Shown piece by piece: positions 23,224-34,814 of a stretch of DNA of 64,000 nucleotides. The stretch comes from Hofstenia miamia (Eukaryota; Xenacoelomorpha; Acoela), in NCBI GenBank assembly GCA_004352715.1, contig SCFE01000074.1, positions 1 through 64,000 on the forward strand, in the 5' to 3' direction. Numbering within the stretch: position 1 is the stretch's first letter; each line of letters begins with the position of its first letter. The position numbers and the translations under genes were made by a program. The notes beneath the pieces are model-generated. The model saw only the letters and a list, made by a program, of their open reading frames with translations. It was not told the DNA's origin and ran no database searches.

Positions 23224-24415
23224 TGTAATATCCTCTACCAGGGATTATCACTGTTTATCTATTGTTACTTTATAATGTTAGCTGTGTTATTGCAGGTAAG
23301 GATTTACTTGTTGTTACTGCTTGACTAGTTTCTTCTGTTAACTTATGTAACCTAGAATTAACAGCTCACTTTTTAGGTGAAGAAGCCATGCAGTAATCTC
23401 TATGACGATCTTCTGATGGGCATCTGCCTGAAGCAGATCTCCACATAAAGTGTCACCACTCCATCCAATGCTTGAGCGCCACTTCTCAGCTTAATTGATA
23501 TAGCTTATGTGTATCCTACATTAGCTTAGTACTTACTCAAGACATGACACAATTCGACTTAAACTCTATTGTGTGAAAGTGTTTTATCTATTTGCAACCT
23601 GAATTGTTACTAGTTGTTTGTTAAGTCTTACATGTAGCCATTACTGAAATATATTGGCTTATTTAAATAAATTCTGTTCAAACAATTTTCTAGCCTACAT
23701 TTATAATTTACTACATGTATGGTCACTTTATCAGTCAATTATAGGTCATTAATTTGGATCTAAAATAATATTAAGATAATTCCTAGAGTTTGGTAATCCA
23801 ACTGTTTGCTGACAATTAATTATCGAATACATGTAGAAGTGAAATGCTAGTCAGCTAATTGAGAGAAAACCCCTACACCTAACATAAGTGCACTTTCGTG
23901 ATCTGGCACAGAGACCCTAGAATCATTCCCTGTGATGTATCCAGACCACTACTAAACACCACTTGATTAGCTTGAAGTAGTACTAAATATTCAAACCATT
24001 AATGTGAAACAAAATAAGAATTCTAAGTAAAATTCTTTATCAAATTTCTTACAGTGTTTTAATCTATTTATAGTATTTCCAAAAGAAGTACCTGTTGATT
24101 CAAATTTGAACTTTCTGCCAAGATGGCGGCTGAAAATAATGAAAGCATCATTTAGTCAAAAGTATTTTTATTGACAGACACAAAAATCTCTTTTTCGACA
24201 CATGTTGTTTCTTAGTTGCATTTTACAAATAAATCTGAAATAATACTAATTGATTTAATTACAACATTTTTAATCAACTTCTTTTTGATCTTAATCTCTT
24301 CTTGTAACATTTGCAGCTTATTTCTGATTCCATTTGCATGATGCTACATTAGGTGCCTTATCTCCCAACTGATCAGTGGTATTACTCACTTATCAATTAA
24401 ATTATGCATTTTTTT
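23224..24415 (-). repeat. LTR, copy 2, of Gypsy-like family A
   Basis: Direct repeat of 21098-22281, acting as the 5' LTR for the - strand gag fragment. It starts TGTAATATCCTCTACCAGG on + and includes AAGATGGCGGC at 24120-24130. On the + strand that ATG begins a 10-codon frame (MAAENNESII). The high similarity of the two copies suggests a fairly recent insertion relative to the other Gypsy remains here. Confidence 0.75.
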
Positions 24416-24865
24416 TACCTAATTCTCTGTTGTTACTTGCAAATAATTGATAATTATGCCTCAAACTCTAAATGTTATTTGTATTATGCTTATATGCTAA
24501 AATATTCTTAACTCATCATTGTAAGTAATTTTGCTATAATGCAATCCCACAAACAGTGTTGGAGACACAACTCACATACAAAAAACCTTTCTAGATGTTA
24601 ATCAATATATATCAAACATACAAACCATTTCAAATAAAAATTCCACACTCAGTGTTTGTTGAAGATATCAATATAATTTGGAATTAAATAATATTTGAAA
24701 GATATGCATAGTGACCATGTTAAATATAAATTTTCAATTTTCCTGAGAAAACTCAATTTGATGCTACTCACAACAATCATAATCATTGGGCAGACAACTA
24801 CAATCAGCAGTTAATGAATGTATGAAGAGCAATACAAACTTATTTTGATAACAGTTTTAAAATAC
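24416..24865. other. Retrotransposon-derived DNA
   Basis: 24710-24860 matches the gag-remnant DNA at 19880-20040 (TGACCATGTTAAATATAAAT, AATTTGATGCTACTCACAA, CAGTTAATGAATGTATGAA). No open frame survives. Confidence 0.4.
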
Positions 24866-25055
24866 TGTAGCATCAGCTGGTAGTTGTTATTATTTATTGG
24901 CCAGACCTCACACTTTTCTTGTTGGTGACTGATTGTTGTCATATTTGTATATTTTTTAAATAGCAGTGTATATCAAGAATGAAGCATTTGTAAATAGGAA
25001 ATAGTTTGAACTGTATTCTCTTATTGTTTGCTAGAATCCCCCCACTGATTCTACA
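24866..25055 (+). repeat. 5' LTR of the TRIM-like element
   Basis: 190 bp, TGTAG...CTACA ends, near-identical to 25439-25618. Confidence 0.85.
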
Positions 25056-25075
25056 TGGTGACCATGACAGGACCC
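25056..25075 (+). other. Primer-binding site of the TRIM-like element
   Basis: TGGTGACCATGACAGGACCC begins with TGG directly at the LTR end. Its first 15 bases equal the site of the Gypsy-like element at 36516-36530 read on the - strand. Confidence 0.75.
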
Positions 25076-25438
25076 TGATGTGATGAAGAACATTCCAAAG
25101 CTTATCCACAAGAACCCAATCAATAGGAGTCAGCTGAGTCTACGCCTTAGTTTCTAGATGTTTGAGTGAGGAGTTGTTGAATGATGCTGCAATGCAATGA
25201 AGACGGTTTTATCTGTTGCTCTCAGTCATTGCAGGCCACAATTGCTGATGGACCTGGTTTTGAAGGTTAAATCCAATGCCTCTCCACAAGATTAACCCAA
25301 TCAATAGGAGTCAGCCATGTCTATGCCTTAGTTTTTGCATGTTTGAGTGAAGAGCTGTTGAATGGATCCTTTTGGGCTGGATCCTCATCCATTGAGCACA
25401 CAACAAAAAGTTGTGGCTTGGGGCAGCATGTAGCATTA

Positions 25439-25618
25439 GCCAGTAGTTGGTATTATTTATTGGCCAGACCTCACGTTTTTCTTGTTGGTGAGTGGTTGTG
25501 GTCATATTTGTACATATTGTAAATATCAGTGTATATAAAGAATGAAGCATTTGTAAATAGGAAATAGTTTGAACTGTATTCCCTTATTGTTCACTAGAAT
25601 CACCCTACTGATTCTATA
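25439..25618 (+). repeat. 3' LTR of the TRIM-like element
   Basis: Direct copy of 24866-25055 with several substitutions and a final CTATA in place of CTACA. ATAC follows it. Confidence 0.85.
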
Positions 25619-28600
25619 ATACTACAAATTAGAACTTATATGATACAGCTTAAAAAATTTACAGCATTGAAATTACTAATCCCTAGTCAGATATTGAAAT
25701 GTATAAACACATTTAAATTTCTAAAAGAAAATAACCTCAAGTAAAAATGCAAATAAGAAAAAAATACAAGAGATTAGCTATCCATAATCAAGAAACTTCA
25801 AAGCTCAATACCAGTACCATGGGAAAGTTCAATAATCAATGATGTTGCCATCCAACAGCTATACATTTCTAAACTGCTAGAAGGAAAATCACAAAGAATT
25901 TCTGACAGTATCTGTCTTACACAATTCAGTCATGATAATGTAAGACTTGATGCACAAGGTTTTCAAACTATTGAAAAATGCATCAAAACAAGAAATATAT
26001 ATCTCCCAGCTGTGAGAGGAGAACTTTATGACAATACCACTGATCTGATACCTCATAGGAGAGTGAGTTCATGCCAGCAGCTTAAAACACAATAAATCAG
26101 TTCAGTGAGAAACATCTTTTTGTTCACCCTCAACTAGTTCATCTGAATCAGACAGATTGGACAAGAATTTATCCATATTCAGTGAGGAAGAGTTGTCTGA
26201 ACAGATAGATAGGTTACTAAAGAATAAAATTCCAAATAAAATGCTACCACAAAGAATACCTGAAAAGCCCACCTTTGATTGTTTAAAGCTTATGGAGGCA
26301 AACAAGTCATATACAGTTCTATGCCAAGTAATGTTACAGAAGTTTAACCTACAGAGTCAACATAAGTGCACCTAATTGAATGAGTGGTTTACAACATTTA
26401 AATTTACATGCTAGTGCAGAACACAGCAACATTATTTGTTAATTGATGAGTATGTATGAATGTATGATAAACATTTAATTGCAAACTTTAAATAGTACAA
26501 TACATCTGAAATAATACTGATTCAGTACTAGTACTTACTAATTGATGTACACTTTACACACACAAGACATGACCACATACATATCTCAAATGCATTGATT
26601 GCTCAAAAACAGTTCAAATAACAGCATCTTGACAAAATTTGATTTATTTACACATATATGTAGAGGTTTACCCAAAAAATTCAGAATGATGTTTGAAATC
26701 AAATTTGATCCCATCACTTCAGCAGAGGAACTTCTTAGCAAATCAGCAAAATTCAAATGCTACTGAATAATTATTTGAAGATTAATCATTCAGCCAACTA
26801 CTTTGTGAACAATACACCCAAAAAGTTATAGATATTCTGAATTAGTGGCTTGAGATCCTAAAATAACAAGAATTAATGAGACAGAGAGAGTGGCATCTAG
26901 TATGAAATGTAAACAGCAACCCACAGTGGTAATGAACACAAAAACACAACTGAAAGAAAGAGTAATCAAATTTAAGATGTTGAAGATGTAATGAAAGGAG
27001 TAATATCCAAAATAAAGTGTAAAAAAAGAGCATTCAATTCATTATTGTAAACAAATTGCCTTTTGTAATGGAAGACATGAATTCAAACAATTAATGTAGT
27101 TGCTATATTTGAACCAAAACTAGAAATGGAAGTGAACTTGAATGCATACATATCAACTGAGTTGGTCTCAAAAAATATAATTGATATTTATGTAAGTGGT
27201 ATACTTATATAAACCACAATTGATTCTGGAGGAACCATGTCAGTTATCTCTGATGAATGTATTCCTAAATTAAGTTACACTTGTGAACATTCTATGAATT
27301 AATAAACTTAGATTGTTAAACACTTCAAGGAACTACATGCATTCTAAAGATAAAATAGCAAATGTACCAATATTGATAAAAAAATGTTCAATTCCTACAG
27401 TATGTTATAGTCATTGACACTAATTCACAATCCTTAGATTAAAAACTAATACTGGGGAATGATTTTCCTGAAAAGCATTCTTGTATTATTAACTTTTACA
27501 AAAATTCAATAACTTTGAAAAAAGAAATGGTTGAAGTAAAACAAGAGCCAGATCAACAAAACAGGAAATTTGGTTTGTAGGAAGATGTTAAATTGGAACC
27601 ACACAATAGAAGATAGTTTAGATTAAATGAACTGTAAGCCTGATAGCAGTCAGAATTGATTCCTGACACAGTGTCAAAACACTACAAAACACTCACAAAC
27701 CTCAACAGATTGAATCAATTAAATAAACACAATAGCTTAACTGTGGATTTGTGATAAAGTCCTGTCACAGGTTCTAATAAACAATCTAAACTTAATATAT
27801 AATAAGATAATGATGCATACCTGTAAATGGTGCACATGTTGGTTAATGCAAACAAATTTTATCATGCCTAAAATGGCCATATCCAGTATAACATCATGAC
27901 ATATTAAAGCTATCAATTAGCTAATATTTGAATTACAATATGTGCAAGATCTTCATGATTTCATCAGCTGAAGCAAGTATTGAATGTATGATACAATATT
28001 TTCTAGTAGATTTAAAAGGCATTCACCAAAGGCAAAGATATCTATTATTTATCATTCATACTTGAATGGAGCATGTCACACACAGTTACAGTTTCTATCT
28101 AGTAACAAGAGGAAATATATTTTAGAGAGCAACCATGCTAAACACTGACATGATCATCAGCAGAAAACATTCAACATGACCAAAGTGTGTAACTGAGTAT
28201 GTAACCTTAACTTAATAGAATGGTTGGGAGATGTTGTGTTACAATATAAAGAAATTTATTCTTCATGAACTTTCAGCAATATAGTTACTACAGACAGAAT
28301 TTTACAAGAAGTCAATGACAAATTAATGCACATACTTGAGATCAAACAAAAATCAGAAACAGACATCTGGGATGAAGAACAGCTTCTTAATGAATTCAGT
28401 ATATTATTGTCACCTAAAATGCAACAATTAGTAGATTATGTTAACTTTGAAAAGTTTGAAAAACTGAAGCAGTCTAGACAGGTGCAATGGAAGGAAATGA
28501 TGCAATTGAAATAGTCCTGCATCAATTTGGGTCATGCAAAGAAATGCAAACTGTTTAAGTGAGATGTTGTTTATAACTGAGTGTCATACAGGAAATCAAT

Positions 28601-29150
28601 CAGTTACTCAAACACTGAAAGCATTTAGCAATGATATGGAGTTTATATCTTTGAAAATCTTTATTTCTGATGATAGAAAGGAGTAATTTGGACAATGTGG
28701 TTCTGGAATAAAATCAATACAGAAGTGATGAACTACCTAGCTCCTGTCAGAGGTGCTACAGTCAGTGTGAAAAATAGATCTATAACAGAATTACTAAATA
28801 GTCTAAATACAAATAATTAATTGTGTTTACTACCACTAAAAATGTCAATACCTATTGTCTTGCCTAAGTGGAGGATAAATTGAAAATCAGTAGCACAAAT
28901 ACCCATGTCTACTGATGAAAGCCAAGTCAATTTGGTACAGAATCCTTAGAAAATAGATGACAGTCAACAATATAAATTGTCAATGAAAATATGTAGACAA
29001 CAAGATAACTTGGAGTGTATTTACATTGATGGTTTCATAACACCTTTATACTTATAAAAGAAAGTCAAGGAAGTACACATTCATATAGATGATACATTAT
29101 GCTTGTTGGAAGAGATCAAAATAGAGACCATTATCATATTCTCAGGTGTT
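25619..29150 (+). pseudogene. Decayed Gypsy-like gag-protease region on the + strand
   Basis: Around 26310-26500 the + strand reads QVMLQKFNLQSQ...LNEWFTTFKF...QQHYLLIDEYV, with stops, which parallels VILQKFNGQVDG...FIEWLQMFKI...YQHYLLLDTDM of the - strand gag at 35264-35604. A further gag piece (HICRG-like, GLPKKFRMMFEIKF, SAEELLSKSAKF) lies at 26650-26770. At about 27212 TIDSGGTMSVISDE matches a retroviral-type protease active site (DSG in place of DTG). Short open pieces at 26157-26375 and 28326-28514 are uninterrupted, but the second is not recognised. RT and integrase were not identified on this strand. Confidence 0.5.
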
Positions 29151-29158
29151 AATGATTT

Positions 29159-29501
29159 CCCAAGTAACAATGATCAAAATAGGCCATTATTGGTCCATTA
29201 TTGGCATCATTGGCCAATATTGGCCAACCATTTGCCAATATAAACCATTAATGTTAGAAGGCAAATTGTTGTTATATGAATGNNNNNNNNNNNNNNNNNN
29301 NNNNNNNNNNNNNNNNNNNNNNNNNNNNNNNNNNNNNNNNNNNNNNNNNNNNNNNNNNNGTTAGAAGGCAAATTGTTGTTATATGAATGGTGTATTGTTG
29401 GTAAATATTGGCTTTTAATGGTGAATTGATGGCTCATTGTTGGTAAATTGATGGCACCAATAATGGACCAATAATGGCCCATTGATGGCTTGCTACTTGG
29501 G
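29159..29501. mobile_element. MITE with CCCAAGTARCAA terminal inverted repeats
   Basis: The left end CCCAAGTAACAATGATCAA and the right end (CCCAAGTAGCAAGCCATCAA on the - strand) are inverted, and both continue into GGCCATTATTGGTCCATTAT. The interior is built of variants of CCATTATTGG / TTGGCCAAT. It contains no coding potential. A 77-N gap (29283-29359) interrupts it and is flanked on both sides by the same 30 bases (GTTAGAAGGCAAATTGTTGT...), so the gap is probably an assembly artefact. The superfamily is unknown. Confidence 0.75.
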
Positions 29502-30019
29502 TTAGTATGGACTGATCTATTAGAAGAGATCTTGAAAGTGTATGATGTAAGAAATTGGATAGAGATTGTGAATATAATAAAAGCTAGAAATATTGATCCC
29601 AAAAACAATACCTATAATGAAGTAGTACAGAATACAAGGTTCTTTTACAAAATTCCTGAGGCACCTTAGTCACTTTTAAATATATTTAAGTTCTTTTATC
29701 CAAATCATCTGATGCACAGTAGCAGAGTGCACACTTCTGATGCAGATGCAGTGATGACACTCTTGGTAGTGATAAAATGACAGATTGTATATGCACTGCT
29801 TTGACTACTTATGGAAATGTATAAACAAGCTAAGATGCAATGTACTAATACCACACTCACTGGAGAAAATCAATTTCCAATGTTATGCCAAATATATATC
29901 AACTAAAAAGATTATATGGACAGTGATTAGAACTTAGAAGAGGCAGTGGAAATTATCAAGAAGCTGATGTACAGCAAGTGAGTATTCTTATTTCCCTTGT
30001 GACCTGCCTAAAAAAGGGG

Positions 30020-30617
30020 AATGTGATGTCATCCTCAAAATGAATAAAAAATTAATTGTTTTTTTAATTAGATTTATTTTAGATAATAAATATGTCAAAT
30101 GAAATTAATCTGCTAAACATTTGCCAAATAGTGAGGATAATCTGAGTTTACAAATTACTGTAACAGAATGAATTCTTATTAGCCTCACTTAGGTAGAAGA
30201 GTGCAAACATAAAGGCACTTTTTCTGACCAAAAAGTAGTAGTGTCCACTTAGATATTAGAAATTTTATTTTGTGATTTTATTTGTACAATATTTATTATT
30301 CATCAAATTTTATAAATACAGGTCCAAAAAATGTATGGCAAAAAATAAGTTCAGTTAAAAGTCATTTCCTTGGATTTTGACTAATATGAGCCTAAGCAGA
30401 AATTTGAATTAATATTAATCATCAGATTAAAGGAAATTTTAATTTAAAAGACCTGTATGTAAATTTAGTATTGTGTAGTATAACAGCTACTGTTATGATG
30501 AATTACTAAATTGTAACAAATGTCATTATCAATAAACTTGTACTGAAGCTCAGGTGTTTTTTAACTATATCTAATTAATTGGATTTGTGCATAATGCAAT
30601 TTAGGTAAATTTCTACA
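30020..30617 (+). repeat. LTR-like block with polypurine tract before it and PBS-like TGG after it
   Basis: AAAAAAGGGGAA directly precedes TGTGATGTCATCC, the expected layout of a polypurine tract and 3' LTR. The block ends TTTCTACA at 30617 and is followed by TGGCACTAGTGGCAG, which could be a primer-binding site. A poly(A)-like AATAAA lies near 30533. Having both signals on one LTR would fit a tandem LTR-internal-LTR array. The partner LTR may be 17224. Confidence 0.4.
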
Positions 30618-31560
30618 TGGCACTAGTGGCAGTGAAGTTGCTGATTGAAGTTGATGGTGCCTGACAAGTTCAATATATATATTTATTAATTCATCTAGTT
30701 AAAAGTTGTTACATTACTGCTTATTTAATTGAAGTTGCAAAGAGATGTTTTACATCCAGATAGATGTGTTATTATATCTAAGCCTTGTCTGAAATAAGGA
30801 TTAACAGTTAATTACTAAATGTTTACAACTTTATTGAAGGAGGAACTTATCATCACTGATGATTGAAGAAGAGAGCTGCAGTTATATGTTAATTAAATAT
30901 TGCATTATTAATAACATGTTAATCAGTAAACAAAAGCTAATGGCTGAATTGTTCTTTATTCTTTACACTGGAATTGCTATTGCAAATATATTAGTGCAAT
31001 GTACAATGACAATAAATTCTTTGTGGCTAATTCCACAAGTTAATTGCAGATTGCACCAATCATTGCATGAGATTGATTCATCTGCTATTAAGACATCAGG
31101 TTGGTGCCACCATTAAATTAGCAGTGCATGAAGGACCTAAACACATGATTGTTAATTGCTATTAATACTTGCACATACATTACAGATATATGCAGTGTTA
31201 TTTGTAGGGATTAACAGTTTAAGAGCTAACAACACTAACAACTTAATTGATGATACTGGATTATAATGGAAATAACAATGGCTATCACTTAGAGTACAGG
31301 ATTTCACATTACAAACACATCAGTTTCATTTATATTTTAAAAGGAATAAACTGGTTCATGAACATAGAATAAGCACCAAAACTTGTGACACAGTCATTTG
31401 AAAAAAAACAAGTAAAGAAAAAGTACCAGACAGATGTTTGATGGAAAGCTCTTAATTTCTTAATATAAATTAATCTTATTACTTTATTCTTTGGAAGTAA
31501 AATAGTTTATTTTTAACCATTTTCTGTTTTTACTAATACATATTTGCTTATTCTAAGTAC
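30618..31560. other. Retrotransposon-derived DNA without a recognisable gene
   Basis: The ORF at 30859-31116 (+, 85 codons) is unassigned. 31390-31540 resembles 17430-17540 (AAAGAAAAAGTACYRG, GAAAGCTCTTAATTT). Confidence 0.4.
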
Positions 31561-31569
31561 AAAATTTTC

Positions 31570-32700
31570 ATTGTACATGTAGCATAATCCAAGACATAAT
31601 GCTGCTAAGAAGAGAAGATTAGATGATTAGTCAGAATTAAGATCAAATTATTATTTATTGATTAAAAAAAATTTAAATATATGTATCATCATTATGTTTG
31701 TAATATGCAACTAAAAAACAATATAGCAAATAAGTACTTGTTGACAAATAATTTGACAAAACAAAGAGGTGAAAATGCTTCCATTATTTTTAGCCATTTT
31801 GGCGGTTGGCACTTGAAATGAATACCAAATTTCTCAAAACAAATACTGAATATCTCAAAACAGATACTGAATAAATAGTTTGTAACAGATGTATATGGGA
31901 CATAGTTTAAGGAGACAATCATATTATTATTTTAAATGTTTTTATTTTTAATAGGCAATTAATTCTGTTAGTTAAAAAATTTTTTAAATCAAATTTAAAT
32001 TTTCTAAATTTGCCTTATATTTGAATACCAAGCTGCAGTCACAAACCCCAAAAAATTACAATTTTTAATTCTGTGTCTAAATGCCATAAACATATGATTT
32101 CATAGCAATTGCTATTGGTTGAAAGCTAACAAAGGTTTCCATAGTTACATTTTCTCAGTGTCTGTTTTGAGATTTTTGGTATTTGTTTTGAGATATTCAG
32201 TATTCCTTTAAAGTACCAACCCATTTTGGCAGATGGATAAATTCAAATTTTGAACAACAGGTACTTTTTTAATTTAACTATAAATAGAGTGAAAATCAAT
32301 TTGAAAACTGTTAAAGTAAATTCTTTGAAAATCTTATCTTTAAATTTCATTTGGTTTGCTTATTTCTAAGTCATGTCAAGCTAAACAGTAGATGCACTAG
32401 TAGTGGCTTGGGCACACATTGGGAGTGATTTGAGGGTTCTTGATCCAAGTCATGAACCTGCATTTACATTAGGGGTACAAATAATTAGGTCAGCTATAAA
32501 TAGCTCATGTATTGTTATCTAAATGTAAGGTAGGAAGCTGCAAGTAATTATTTACTTTAATTATCTCTGCCAGGTTACTCATTACAAATTGAGTTTAAGT
32601 CAGTTACATCCAGACTTGAGAGCTGCACTGAGTTAGGATAAGGAACACATAAGTTACTTCATTGAGCTAAGACTTGGAAATACTCAAATAATCACAGAGG
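31570..32700 (+). repeat. Inverted, diverged LTR of Gypsy-like family A
   Basis: Read on the - strand, this block parallels the family A LTRs in order: TCATTGAAGTAACTTATGTG and CTTAAACTC near 32590-32660, TAGCTTGACATGAC near 32375, TTTATAGTT...GTACCTGTTG near 32250-32290, TCTGCCAAAATGG near 32220 and again near 31800, and TAGCAT...GCTGC near 31575-31600. It is therefore an LTR in the opposite orientation to the one at 36531. It lies where the integrase and 3' LTR of the - strand element would be expected. Confidence 0.5.
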
Positions 32701-32939
32701 CACATGGACGTTGATTGGTTCAGAGATCAAAGTTGGCCAGAGGCCATAGTGAAATCACAGGAAGGAACTGTGAAAAAGGTGTACCTAAATAGTATGGAGT
32801 TACCCAAAGTTAATATAAGTTAACAATAATGTATCTCATGTTGGAGCAGAGAAATGACATTGGTGTTTCCGTACCTGCAGATAACAGGACACAAGGATTT
32901 TGAAGGATAATTGACTCTGTTGACACTTAGTAGCAGATG
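32701..32939. other. Junction region without identified feature
   Basis: It separates the inverted LTR from the RNase H pseudogene. No integrase signature is visible on either strand. Confidence 0.4.
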
Positions 32940-33212
32940 CTAAACTGCTTTTGATGTGTCCCTTTGGTACTCAGGTAATGATGAACAAAAGACTGCATTG
33001 TTATGTAATGTTCCTTTATAGTGTTTGATTGTGAATGTAAATTCATTCAAATACTCAATCCATCTCAATACTTTTCCAGACTTGTCTACTGTGAATTTGT
33101 TTAACCAAGCTAATCCACTATTGTCTATATGTACTCTTAATTTTTTACCAATTAAGAAGTGTCTGAATTTCTTGATACTTTCAATTAGTGCCAGCATCTC
33201 CAGTTTAGTCAA
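32940..33212 (-). pseudogene. RNase H domain, Gypsy-like element
   Basis: The open frame contains MTKLEMLALIESIKKFRHFL, KLRVHIDNSGLAWLNKF, LRWIEYLNEFTFTIKHYKG and TLHNNAVFCSSLP. This corresponds to the second half of the Gypsy RNase H: the E-L-A helix, then the V-x-T/I-D-x-x-x-L-x-W-L strand, then the connector ending normally in NxxADxLSR, here N-N-A-V. The first half is degraded upstream. RNase H removes the RNA strand during reverse transcription; this copy is unlikely to be active. Confidence 0.7.
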
Positions 33213-33699
33213 CCCATAGTTCTTTTCTCATGCTTTTAGTTTGTGAATAATGAATTGTACAGGGCCCTATTTTATGTTTCTCAGTTGTCCCAGTGTTGCT
33301 CCAATTGCCGCCTTGCTGGAATCACAGGCTAGAATAAATTTCTCATTATAATCTGGTGTATTTAATAATGGTAATTTTGCTAATTTTTCCTTGATGTTGT
33401 CCAACTCCTCTTGTTCTTGCCACATCTATACAAATGGTACTGATTTCCTCATGAGTTTGGTCACCTTTGGCTCAAGATAAAGGTGCTGTAGTAGTTGAAA
33501 AATCCCATTATCCTCTGTATATCCTTTTTGTTACTCAGCTTTTCTATTTTTCAGATCATCTCTATTGCATTGTCCTTCATGCATATTCTACCTTTCTCAA
33601 GCACTCTTCCTAGAAATACTATCTTCTCTTTCAATATGTCACACTTATTTCCATTAATGCAAAGTCCTGCTTTCTCTAATTTTGTCAGTGTTCTTTCCA

Positions 33700-34214
33700 G
33701 TTTTTTTTTCTATGTGCTCTTGTACCATATCACTTGTTACAATTATATTGTCTAAGTAAGTGTTGACTTGTCTTACATGCTGTGTGTTTTATTCTTCAAT
33801 ACTTTTTTGATATATCTCTGGAAAGTCATTGGTGCAGTACACCATATATATCCATTTGTACAGTCCACATGGTGTTATGAATACTGTTTTTTCAATGTTG
33901 TCTTCTACCATTTTCACCTGCCAAAATACTTTACATAAGTCTATTGATGTAAAGTATTTGTGCTTGCTTGCATCATATAACATATCCTCTATATGTGGAA
34001 GGGGGTACAAGTCCTTTTTTGTCACTTTTTTTAGTTTGTGAAAGTCTATGCATAGGCAATACTTGTCTCCTTGTTTCAAAAACACTGTTGGTGTTGCATA
34101 TGGGCTTTGACTTGGATGAATTATCTTATTGTCAATTAGTTCATTAAGTATGTGTTTGTATTCATCTTTCATCTGCTCTGGCAACCTCCTTACTGGGAAA
34201 TTCATTAAGATCAT
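33700..34214 (-). pseudogene. Reverse transcriptase domain, Gypsy-like element
   Basis: 34214-33789 encodes RRLPEQMKDEYKHILNELID, KIIHPSQSPYATPTVFLKQ, LCIDFHKLKKVTKKDLYPLP and YFTSIDLCKVFWQVKM (palm motif A with its Asp), the classic Gypsy RT series. The R-M-P-F-G-L segment is degraded, and downstream near 33740 the catalytic box reads YLDN instead of YxDD, so a catalytic Asp is lost. Stops follow. The copy is dead. Confidence 0.8.
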
Positions 34215-34630
34215 TATTGGTGCACAAATTTTATGAGTTGGTGAATGTCTTCCTCCAACTCAAACATAATTGTCTTTTGTTTGCCTTCTTCTTCTTTCTC
34301 TCTTACTTCTATTATTCTATTTGCATAATTTATCACATAACCATTTTTCATTAAGAAATTGTCACCAAGTATGACCTCATAAGGTAACAAATTATTGTAG
34401 GTATCCACTACCACTAATGATTGTTTGAATGTTGTGTTGGCTATCCTCATTTGCACTGACTGTACCATTCCTTTTGTGTCAATGTATTCTCCTGATGCAT
34501 TAATTAACCATTTGTTGGAACTGTCCAAGTATTCTCATTAGAAACCTAATTTCATTGCACAATTGTCAGTTATTATTGACATTGCTGCTCCTGTGTCAAT
34601 TGTTGCTTTCATCATTACTCAATTAATTGT
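34214..34630 (-). pseudogene. Aspartic protease region, Gypsy-like element
   Basis: Near 34600 the - strand reads ATIDTGAAMS, the DTGA active-site motif of retroviral-type proteases. After a stop near 34540, the open frame 34528-34214 contains SNKWLINASGEYIDTKG, VVVDTYNNLLPYEVILGDNF and GYVINYANR. The I-L-G-x-D/N-F-L pattern is the second conserved protease motif. It would process the gag-pol polyprotein. Confidence 0.7.
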
Positions 34631-34814
34631 CACTGTTATCATGTTTATATTGTCCAAATTCATTAGAATCATTATTAGTGCATGGTTTTTATTAGTAGGT
34701 GCTCTAGTTAGTTTTAAGATTCTTCATTGGTTTTCAATGTTTTGTTAATTTTGTTCTCTGACTCTATTAGAGCCTTGTCCTCATAGTCCTCATCTCCAAT
34801 TTCATTTATGTTTT

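Larger units (their letters stand above)
24866..25618 (+). mobile_element. Miniature LTR retrotransposon (TRIM-like), 753 bp, with 4-bp target duplication
   Basis: Two direct repeats of about 180-190 bp (24866-25055 and 25439-25618) start TGTAGCAT and end GATTCTACA or GATTCTATA. The 5' copy is followed at once by TGGTGACCATGACAG, a primer-binding site; the 3' copy is preceded by a G-rich GGCTTGGGGCAGCA. ATAC lies on both sides (24862-24865 and 25619-25622) as a target duplication. The 383-bp interior encodes nothing, and holds an internal duplication of about 80 bp (from CCCAATCAATAGGAGTCAG at 25115 and 25297). These are the hallmarks of terminal-repeat retrotransposons in miniature, which need proteins from another element. 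Confidence 0.85.

Noticed and set aside
28326-28514. 62-codon + strand ORF (DIWDEEQLLNEFSILLSPKM...)
   Set aside because: It looks protein-like but is short, sits in decayed retrotransposon DNA and matched no family I could name.
29146-29608. Repeats around 29.2-29.5 kb as a CRISPR-like or tandem array
   Set aside because: The repeats are inverted at the ends and irregular inside, which fits a MITE and not an array of equal spacers.
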